A stretch of 54,916 nucleotides of DNA, from contig WJJI01000047.1 of assembly GCA_014729795.1 (NCBI GenBank), positions 1 to 54,916 on the forward strand. Reading direction: 5' to 3'. This document shows, in pieces, positions 47,179 to 54,916 of the stretch. The DNA is from Candidatus Moraniibacteriota bacterium. Its GTDB lineage: Bacteria > Patescibacteriota > Minisyncoccia > CAIUEV01 > JAHKAQ01. Position 1 is the first letter of the stretch, and every line of letters begins with the position of its first letter. Made by a program: the position numbers and the translations under genes. Under the pieces are notes generated by a model, which saw only the letters and a list, made by a program, of their open reading frames with translations, had not been told where the DNA came from and ran no database searches.

Positions 47179-48573
47179 ATGTTGAAAAAAACCAAGGATC
47201 AAAAATTTAACCAATCAAAAAGAAAGCACGTTTTAATGATTACCAATCATGGTTGCCATGCTCCTAAGATAACTGTGACCATCGATACAGCCGGCCAAAA
47301 TTTTTATGTTAATGATTACTGCAAGACTTTGGTGCACCTTGGATATAAAGTGACTATTTTAAACAGAGGGGGGTTTTGTCATCCAATCAACAAAAACCGA
47401 CACACCGGGATTGTGTATTACAGCGAAGAATGGGGCGAGGAGATTGGCGATTTTTGCCGAATTATTTATCTTGAAGATGAAAATAAGAAATTTATCGAAA
47501 AAGAAAAATTAACTCAAGAAGGAATCAAACAAGAAGTGGATGATTTTTTTAAAAAATGTGAAATTATAAACCTAGATTTAAAAAAGATCTATTATATGAA
47601 TTCGCATTATTGGGATTCAGGAATATTAGGATTAATGATTAACAAAGAAATCCAAAAAAAAGGTGTTAAAAAAATTCCTCATGTCTGGACCGCTCATTCT
47701 TTAGGAATTTTAAAACAAAAAAACTATAAAGATGAAGACCCGGAAGTGGTTAAAAAATTGAACTTTGAGCAAAGAATTGCTTATGAAAAAAAGGTACTAA
47801 ACGAAGTTGATGGAGTGGTGGCTAACGCAAAGGTCATTAAGGAAGTTTTGCCTGAATATGGGGTGGATATAAAAAGTGAATTTTGGTTTCCCCCCGGAGT
47901 TGACACCACTAATTATCATCCGCGAAACAAAGAAGATTGTCTCGCGGCTATTCGAATTTTAGTTGAGGAAACCGGGATGAATCAAAAACAAATAATCCAG
48001 ATAATAGAAAATAAAGTTGTGTTTTTTGAAATTAGTCGAACTCAAGAATCTAAAAGAAAAGATGTGGTTTTGCAAGCTTATCAGCAATTAAAAAATAGAG
48101 ATCAAGCTTACTTAATCATGGCTATTAATCAAGGAAGTTCAGCTTATAATCAGCTCATAAAGCTTTTCAAAACTGGCGATAATGGCGATAATCAGGATAT
48201 TGTTTTGTTGGATCGATTTATCAAGAGAAACGAAGGAGCTGAATTATATGCTTTAAGCGATGTTTTTGTAACCGCAAGCCAGGTAGAGAGCTGGGGGATG
48301 ACCAGCCATGAAGCTGCCGCCAGTGAATGCGCGATTATTGCTTCTCAATATGTTCCTTCAGTTTATGAAGTTTTAAAACCCGAAGCGGCTATAATTGTTT
48401 CCGGCGATAGGCCCGAAGATTACACTCAAGCCATGGATCGATTAATTCAGGATAAAAAATTAAGAATAAAATTAGCCGGGAAAGCGAAAACCAAAGTATT
48501 TGATCATTATTCATGGCTGTCTTTAAGTAAAAATTTTTTAGATCAAATGAAAACACAAGGGGTGGTGGAATAA
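47179..48573 (+). CDS. GT4-type glycosyltransferase (sucrose-phosphate-synthase-like layout)
   Basis: GQNFYVNDYCKTLVHLGYKVTILNRGG, HVWTAHSLGILK, WFPPGVDTTNYHPR, E-x7-E motif 'ESWGMTSHEAAASECAIIAS'. Confidence 0.8.
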   Translation: MLKKTKDQKFNQSKRKHVLMITNHGCHAPKITVTIDTAGQNFYVNDYCKTLVHLGYKVTILNRGGFCHPINKNRHTGIVYYSEEWGEEIGDFCRIIYLEDENKKFIEKEKLTQEGIKQEVDDFFKKCEIINLDLKKIYYMNSHYWDSGILGLMINKEIQKKGVKKIPHVWTAHSLGILKQKNYKDEDPEVVKKLNFEQRIAYEKKVLNEVDGVVANAKVIKEVLPEYGVDIKSEFWFPPGVDTTNYHPRNKEDCLAAIRILVEETGMNQKQIIQIIENKVVFFEISRTQESKRKDVVLQAYQQLKNRDQAYLIMAINQGSSAYNQLIKLFKTGDNGDNQDIVLLDRFIKRNEGAELYALSDVFVTASQVESWGMTSHEAAASECAIIASQYVPSVYEVLKPEAAIIVSGDRPEDYTQAMDRLIQDKKLRIKLAGKAKTKVFDHYSWLSLSKNFLDQMKTQGVVE

Positions 48574-48657
48574 AAAAATCATTAACCAATCGATTTTTGT
48601 TTTCAATATATAAAAAAAATGTTAAAGTAAAAAAAATTATATTAAAGAAAAATATAC

Positions 48658-51483
48658 ATGCAAGATAATAAAAAAATAAACTTTATATACTTTTATTTAT
48701 TATTAGTAGTTGGATGCTTTAGCTTGGTTTTATTTTTTTACTCAGCCATAATTATTGGATTGGTAATTTTGGCTATTTTGATTTTAGCCGGTATTTTTTT
48801 GAATTACTCAACACCGATTCTTTCAGGAATTTTTAAACAATTTTTTCTTGAATCAAAATACCGGTTGATGCATACAAGAAAAGGAGTTTTTAGGTTTTTA
48901 TTAAAAACCAAATTAAATTTATTGGGTTTTTTTGTGATTATATTTAATGATGCTTACTCAAGTTATGAATTAATGAACCCTAAAAAACCAAAAAGAGCTG
49001 AGCAATCAAGAAATGGAATTAAATTTTCATCCGAGCAGTATCCAAAGCCTATATTTAAAATTCACCAAAAAAGACGAAAAATAGCGGCAATAATCTCCTT
49101 CTTTTCCTGTTTAGCCATTGTGTGTTTATTGATCTTTTTACCCAATAGGTTGCCAGCATTGGCAGGCGTTTATGAGAAATCAATTTGGCGCTATTTTTTT
49201 ACCTGGGATGAAAAAAAAGTCATTGGTTGGTTTGCTTCAAAACAAGTTGCTCATGATTTGGAAACAAAACACACAAGATTTAAAAACATTATTAATAATT
49301 ATCATTTAGAAGATAATAGTATAGGCATGGATAAAATTGAAAATTTGATACCAACCATAGAACAAGTGGACTCTAACATAGAACAAGTGGATTTTAGCTT
49401 GGATGATGGAACGCAAACTGGTCAAATGGCATATTGGAACAATGAGGAAAATCGATGGTATCACACTGAAATAAATGATCTTTATTGGGATCATAATAAC
49501 AAAAGATTGGGCGTTGGAACCGCCAATCCAAGATCGGTTTTTAGCTTGAAAGGTAACCGGGGTTTAATTATTGAAAATCAAGGAACAGATTATTGGAATT
49601 TACAAACTTTCATTGATGGATCCTTGAGATTTAACCAAAGTTCTGGATTAACTAGGTTAATAATGAATCAAGGAGGTAATATTGGGATTAACAATTTATC
49701 GCCAAACCGAAAACTTGAAATCACGGATAATACATCCGCTCAATTAAGATTAAGCTATGATCAGAGTAATTATTTTGATATGCAATCTTTAAGCGATGGC
49801 GATGTTTATGTAAATCCTTCAGGTTCTGGTATTGGTTTTTGGGAAAATAATCCTACACCTTCATCTTGGTTGGGCGGAAATGCTAATGTCTTGCATGTTT
49901 CCAGAGGATCAAAAGAAGCTGCTGAATTAGTACTGGACGGAACAGCGAGGTTTTATTTTAGAGGAGGAGTAACTCATGCAAGATTAGGTTCTTTAACTAA
50001 TAATAATTTTATTTTTGACATCCACAGATCTCCGGTCATGCATTTATCCTCAAGCGGTTTAATAATTAGCAATGCCTCGGCGACAACCTCTGCTCGTAAA
50101 TTGGAATCATATGATCGTTCCAATCCTCAACTAAGATTATCTCAAAATCCTGGAAGCGTATACACAGATATGGGAACTAACAATAGCGGAGTATTAGATA
50201 TTTCGCCAACCGGAAGCACAGTAAGAGTAAACTATAATGGCTCTCCTTATTATTCTTCTACTCGTAGCGGTACAGAATTTGTTTTAGACCCAACAACTGG
50301 CTCGGCAAGAACAATTTTGGGCGCATATGATGCTCAAGGAGCGCCTTGGTCAGTGTTTGGGAATAATTTTTACATAACAAATAGCGATTTCGGAAGAATT
50401 GATTCCACTTGGTCTGGCTGGGGCTTTGTTTTTGACGGCCGGCCGGCTGAGGATCTGTTTAAGATGACTTATGTAGGAGCGGGAGGGGCTACAAAAACTT
50501 CGAAATTTGCAGTCACAGCCAACGGTAGTATTTATGCAGGTAATAATTTAGGGGCAAATCCAAGGCCCAATCCTGCCAATACTTTTTACTTTAATGGAGC
50601 AACCGGCCGCCTAGGAGTTAATAGAATGGGAGCGCCTGATAGAAGAATTGAAAGTGTTGACAACGCTAATCCACAATTAAGGCTTACCCACACCCCGGCA
50701 ACCGCTTTTGTAGATTTACGATCCGACAGTAACGGAGATTTATACATATCCTCAAACAACACCGTAGGTAATACCGATATTTATCTTGACGGCGCGATTA
50801 TTCATACTTCTGATGTTGCCAAGAAAAAAGACATAAGAGCATTGGAGTATGGACTTAAAGATGTGATGAAATTAAATCCGGTTAATTATAATTGGAAAAA
50901 TGGCGGTAAAGCGGAAATTGGTTTTATTGCTCAGGAATTAAAAAATATTATTCCGGAGGTGGTACATGGCAAGGATGGCAACATGGGAGTGGCATACGCT
51001 CAATTAACCGCTCTTGCAATTAAAGCAATTCAAGAGCAACAAATCCAAATTGAGGAAATAAAATTAGCAAACAAAGAACAAACAGAAAAGATTACTAATT
51101 TGACTCAAAATACCGAGCTGATTAAAGATAGGCAGGAATTAAATGAACAATATTATAAAGATTTAACCAGTGAAGTAGCATTCATTGATGAAAGATTTGA
51201 AGATTTAGATAAAATAATCGAGGATCATGAGGAAAAAATTGAGGAATTGGAAGGTAATCCAGATTATCAAAAAGGTTCATTTGTTATAAAAAAGGGGGAG
51301 GAATCCATCAAAGTTGATACAAAAATAATTCATAAAGAATCATTAATATTTTTAAGTCCTGTAGGAGAAAAGCCAGTTAGCTGGATTATTTCAGATATCG
51401 ATGAAGGAGAAAGCTTTGAAGTTTTATTAGATCAAAAAGCTCAAGAAGATATTAAGTTTAACTGGTGGATCTTGGCGGATTAA
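48658..51483 (+). CDS. Large membrane-anchored fibre protein with C-terminal S74 intramolecular chaperone domain
   Basis: N-terminal TMs; 'HTSDVAKKKDIRALEYGLKDVMKLNPVNYNWKNGGKAEIGFIAQELKNIIPEVVHGKDGNMGVAYAQLTALAIKAIQEQQIQIEEIK' = S74/endosialidase chaperone; terminal coiled coil. Confidence 0.85.
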   Translation: MQDNKKINFIYFYLLLVVGCFSLVLFFYSAIIIGLVILAILILAGIFLNYSTPILSGIFKQFFLESKYRLMHTRKGVFRFLLKTKLNLLGFFVIIFNDAYSSYELMNPKKPKRAEQSRNGIKFSSEQYPKPIFKIHQKRRKIAAIISFFSCLAIVCLLIFLPNRLPALAGVYEKSIWRYFFTWDEKKVIGWFASKQVAHDLETKHTRFKNIINNYHLEDNSIGMDKIENLIPTIEQVDSNIEQVDFSLDDGTQTGQMAYWNNEENRWYHTEINDLYWDHNNKRLGVGTANPRSVFSLKGNRGLIIENQGTDYWNLQTFIDGSLRFNQSSGLTRLIMNQGGNIGINNLSPNRKLEITDNTSAQLRLSYDQSNYFDMQSLSDGDVYVNPSGSGIGFWENNPTPSSWLGGNANVLHVSRGSKEAAELVLDGTARFYFRGGVTHARLGSLTNNNFIFDIHRSPVMHLSSSGLIISNASATTSARKLESYDRSNPQLRLSQNPGSVYTDMGTNNSGVLDISPTGSTVRVNYNGSPYYSSTRSGTEFVLDPTTGSARTILGAYDAQGAPWSVFGNNFYITNSDFGRIDSTWSGWGFVFDGRPAEDLFKMTYVGAGGATKTSKFAVTANGSIYAGNNLGANPRPNPANTFYFNGATGRLGVNRMGAPDRRIESVDNANPQLRLTHTPATAFVDLRSDSNGDLYISSNNTVGNTDIYLDGAIIHTSDVAKKKDIRALEYGLKDVMKLNPVNYNWKNGGKAEIGFIAQELKNIIPEVVHGKDGNMGVAYAQLTALAIKAIQEQQIQIEEIKLANKEQTEKITNLTQNTELIKDRQELNEQYYKDLTSEVAFIDERFEDLDKIIEDHEEKIEELEGNPDYQKGSFVIKKGEESIKVDTKIIHKESLIFLSPVGEKPVSWIISDIDEGESFEVLLDQKAQEDIKFNWWILAD

Positions 51484-51518
51484 TGCCTTATTAAATAATT
51501 CTAATTGATTGAATTAAG

Positions 51519-54146
51519 ATGAATGATTCTCAAAATAGATTAGTTAGCAGAAAATTAAAGGTTGAGGATGGAGATCAAAAACCAGTATTTAATCAAGATT
51601 TAATTAAGAAAAAAAAGCCTTTATTAAAACCAACCCAAACTAAAAAAAAATCAAACAACGAAGATCTGCTACTAAAGATTTTAAACAATATTATTTTTTT
51701 TGCGATTTTTTCCTATGTTGTTTTCTTGCCCGCTGTTTATATTCCAATCGTTCCCAGTCCTTTAAATTTAAATAAACAAGCCTTTTTAATCTTCTTTGTA
51801 AGTATTGGATTTTTGGCTTGGTTCGGCAAAATGTTTATTAAAAACCAGTTGGTTATCAAAAAGGATTTTATCTTAGTTCCTATAGCTATTTTTTTAATAG
51901 TCTTTGGTTTAAGCGCCTGGTTTTCACAATATCCGGAAGTTAGTATATGGGGAGCTTTTGAAAACGAACACTGGTCATTTATAACGGTTTTAGCATTGGT
52001 TATGATTTTTATTTTGGTTTTTAATAATCTAAGTAAATCTGGAATTGTTAAAATATTGGCTTCAATCATTGCAAGTGGTTTTATAATTTGTTTTTTTGCC
52101 GTATTACAATATTTTGAAATATATATTTTACCGATTCAGGCGTTTAAAAATCCTTTTTTTAATACCATAGGTTCATTTTATTTTTTGGGAATTTATAGCG
52201 GTTTCTTATTTTTGCTTTGCTTAGGGTCTTTAATAAAAGAAAAAACATCAATAATCCTAAAGATATTATTATTTGGCCTTGCTTTGTTTTTCTTTTTTAT
52301 TTTGACAGTGGTTAATTTAAAAATTATTTATGTTGCTTTAATATTTGCTTTGGCATTGTTTTGTGGCTCCTTATCAATAAGACCAAAAAAGAATAAAAAT
52401 GGCGGAATTCAACTAATCATGATGTTTTTTTTAATCCTTGGTGTTTTATTTTTGATTAGGAATAAACCTTTAATGGTAAAAAATTCATTAGTCGAGATTC
52501 ACCTAAACGCTTCAAATTCAGTTTCCGTGGCTTTAAAAAGCCTTAGTCGGGATTCTTTACTCGGAGTAGGTCCGGGTAATTATGTTTATCAATATAGATT
52601 ATTTAGGCCTGAAATTATGGGAGATTTTTGGCAAAATGATTTTGAAAAAGCTTATAGTTATTTTTTTACTTTAGTTAGTACAACTGGGGTCTTGGGAAGC
52701 TTAGCTTTTTTGTTTCTAATTATTTATGGTTTATATTATTTATTTAAAAGAATAACTCAGGTTAACCTTAATAAAAAAGCCGAATCCGGTTTTTTCTTAC
52801 TGCTAACATTTGGTGGTGGTTGGCTTTACTATATGGTTATTATGTTTGGTTTTAACTTAAACATTACTTTATTGTTTTTTTTCTGGTTAAGTTTAAGTTT
52901 ATTTGTAACTTCTGGATCTATGTTAACCAATAACAATAAAGACTTAATAACTAGCGAATCAAGCCCAAAAACATCTTTAGTGTTTTCATTCTTATTTGTT
53001 TTAGTGCTTATAAGCTTTATATCGTTAAATTATACCTTTATTCAAAAATATGCTTCCGCTTATTATTTTCAAAAAGCTCTTAATAAACAAGCAGAGAATC
53101 AGCCCTTACAAGAAATTGGCGATCAATTGAACAAAGCTATTTCTCTTAATGCTAATAAAGATATATATTATAATCAAATGTCAAGAGTTTTATTTGCCTT
53201 AGCTAATCAACGAGCTAGTGAAAATCAAGAAAACCTAACAGTGGAAGATTCTGATTATATCAGTCAAATGATTAAAGGAGCTCTAGATTATTCCCAGGCG
53301 TCAGTAACCTTAAACTCGAATAATTCAAAGAATTTTCAAAATCAAGCTCATATCTATGAAGGTGTAATAGGCGTTTTGGAAGGAGCACACGAGAAGGCAA
53401 TTGATTTATACGAGCAAGCTTTAAAAATTGATCCAAAGAATCCTTATCTTTATTATGAGATTGCCAATATTGAAGTTATAAAATTTGATGTTCTAATGTC
53501 TGAAAAAATCATTGAATTGGAGAAAACACAAAAGAATTTGCCTCAGGATTTTCAGATACCAGAAGATATAAAAAAGCATTTATATTCAGCAAAGACTAAC
53601 ATTGAAAAGGCTTTAGCTATTAAACGGGATTTTTTGGAACCTAATTTGTTGCTAACAGAGATATATGAAAGAGAAGGTGAAATTAATAAAGCGATTGATC
53701 AAGCTCAAAAAAACAAGGAAATATCTAAAAATCAACCCAGGGTCATTTTTAGGCTTGGTTTATTATATTATAAAAATAATCAAATAAATGAAGCCAAGCA
53801 AGAATTTGAGCAAGCAATAAAAATTGATCCAGATTACGCAAATGCTAGATATTTTTTGGGGTTAATTCTAGATCAGCTTGGCAATAAAGAGATGGCAAAA
53901 GAGCATTTTATCAAGATAAAGGAACTAAATCATGAAAATAAAGACATAGATAAGATTCTGCAAAACTTAAACCAAGGAAAAGAAGCATTAGCGGGAATTC
54001 AAAAAAATGAAGAAAAAATTAATCAAGGCATTGAGCAGAATGATCAACAAGAAGATAATATGATTAAAAAACAAGATGATCAATTACAGATAGAAAAAAA
54101 CGATCAAGATGAAGATTTTACAGAAAATCAGAATCAGAATGATTAA
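51519..54146 (+). CDS. O-antigen ligase/Wzy-like polytopic protein with C-terminal TPR repeats
   Basis: ~12 hydrophobic segments, 'LLGVGPGNYVYQYRLFRP' Wzy_C motif, TPRs such as 'AIDLYEQALKIDPKNPYLYYEIANIE' and 'AKQEFEQAIKIDPDYANARYFLGLIL'. Confidence 0.88.
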   Translation: MNDSQNRLVSRKLKVEDGDQKPVFNQDLIKKKKPLLKPTQTKKKSNNEDLLLKILNNIIFFAIFSYVVFLPAVYIPIVPSPLNLNKQAFLIFFVSIGFLAWFGKMFIKNQLVIKKDFILVPIAIFLIVFGLSAWFSQYPEVSIWGAFENEHWSFITVLALVMIFILVFNNLSKSGIVKILASIIASGFIICFFAVLQYFEIYILPIQAFKNPFFNTIGSFYFLGIYSGFLFLLCLGSLIKEKTSIILKILLFGLALFFFFILTVVNLKIIYVALIFALALFCGSLSIRPKKNKNGGIQLIMMFFLILGVLFLIRNKPLMVKNSLVEIHLNASNSVSVALKSLSRDSLLGVGPGNYVYQYRLFRPEIMGDFWQNDFEKAYSYFFTLVSTTGVLGSLAFLFLIIYGLYYLFKRITQVNLNKKAESGFFLLLTFGGGWLYYMVIMFGFNLNITLLFFFWLSLSLFVTSGSMLTNNNKDLITSESSPKTSLVFSFLFVLVLISFISLNYTFIQKYASAYYFQKALNKQAENQPLQEIGDQLNKAISLNANKDIYYNQMSRVLFALANQRASENQENLTVEDSDYISQMIKGALDYSQASVTLNSNNSKNFQNQAHIYEGVIGVLEGAHEKAIDLYEQALKIDPKNPYLYYEIANIEVIKFDVLMSEKIIELEKTQKNLPQDFQIPEDIKKHLYSAKTNIEKALAIKRDFLEPNLLLTEIYEREGEINKAIDQAQKNKEISKNQPRVIFRLGLLYYKNNQINEAKQEFEQAIKIDPDYANARYFLGLILDQLGNKEMAKEHFIKIKELNHENKDIDKILQNLNQGKEALAGIQKNEEKINQGIEQNDQQEDNMIKKQDDQLQIEKNDQDEDFTENQNQND

Positions 54147-54189
54147 TTACCAATAATATTTTTCCTCAAACCATGATTATATCAGGAAT

Positions 54190-54218
54190 TTGACAATATT
54201 TGTAAGTTAAATTATACT
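54190..54218 (+). promoter_or_regulatory. rRNA promoter (TTGACA-N17-TATACT)
   Basis: TTGACA 54190-54195, TATACT 54213-54218, ~220 nt before the 16S. Confidence 0.75.
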
Positions 54219-54443
54219 CAATTATATAAATAAATGTTTTTAAGTTAAATATTTAGTATATAGTACCTTTAAAAAACACCGTATACATTTGATTGTTAAT
54301 AACTTGTTGAAAAATCAACATAAAAACAAAAGGTGAAAATGCCTTGTTTTTGTATTTGTAAATCCTAATAAATTTAGGTTGTTGATTTCAGCAATTAAAA
54401 TTTTTCTAAATTTATACGGTCAACCAAATTATATCCTTATATT

Positions 54444-54916
<473 letters not shown>

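Noticed and set aside
48658-51483. Prophage remnant as explanation for the S74 protein
   Set aside because: No capsid, tail, terminase or integrase genes adjacent; N-terminal TM segments and glycan-locus context argue for a cellular surface protein.

Overview
The window is an AT-rich, gene-dense bacterial chromosome segment using the standard code: TGA acts as a stop, for example in the trpC/trpF and trpF/trpB ATGA overlaps. Gene content (DUF8128-like/VirD4-like ATPase pair, sparse dcw remnant, divergent 16S) suggests a Candidate Phyla Radiation (Patescibacteria) genome; this is inference. From left to right: a PcsB-like coiled-coil/C39-like peptidase, a CBS-less IMP dehydrogenase, FtsK, a RodZ-like protein, RecA, the VirD4-like pair, MnmA, a reduced dcw block (mraZ-rsmH-ftsL-like-degenerate Mur-ligase-like-lgt), small surface proteins, a response regulator, a patatin, an UPF0210/ACT pair, a complete trpEGDCFBA operon behind a T-box leader, pntAA-pntAB-pntB, ATP-citrate lyase (aclB-aclA)-aconitase-NADP isocitrate dehydrogenase, a GT39, a CPBP protease, a sigma-region-4/HARE-HTH fusion, a candidate ncRNA gene with its own promoter and terminator, a LytR_C protein, a frameshifted GalT, a PfkB kinase, a GT4, a large S74-chaperone fibre protein, a Wzy/TPR protein, and the 5' part of a 16S rRNA gene running off the window. 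The most notable signals are: (1) a T-box riboswitch with an apparently very short Stem I controlling a full trp operon; (2) a transhydrogenase + ATP-citrate lyase + aconitase + IDH module; (3) an unidentified ~150-nt minus-strand ncRNA candidate at about 43341-43493; (4) a 10-bp-phased MraZ operator array; (5) a degenerate Mur-ligase-like gene in the dcw position; (6) a T9-tract frameshift in galT; (7) a sigma4-HARE-HTH fusion. All assignments come from reading motifs by eye; no database search was run.
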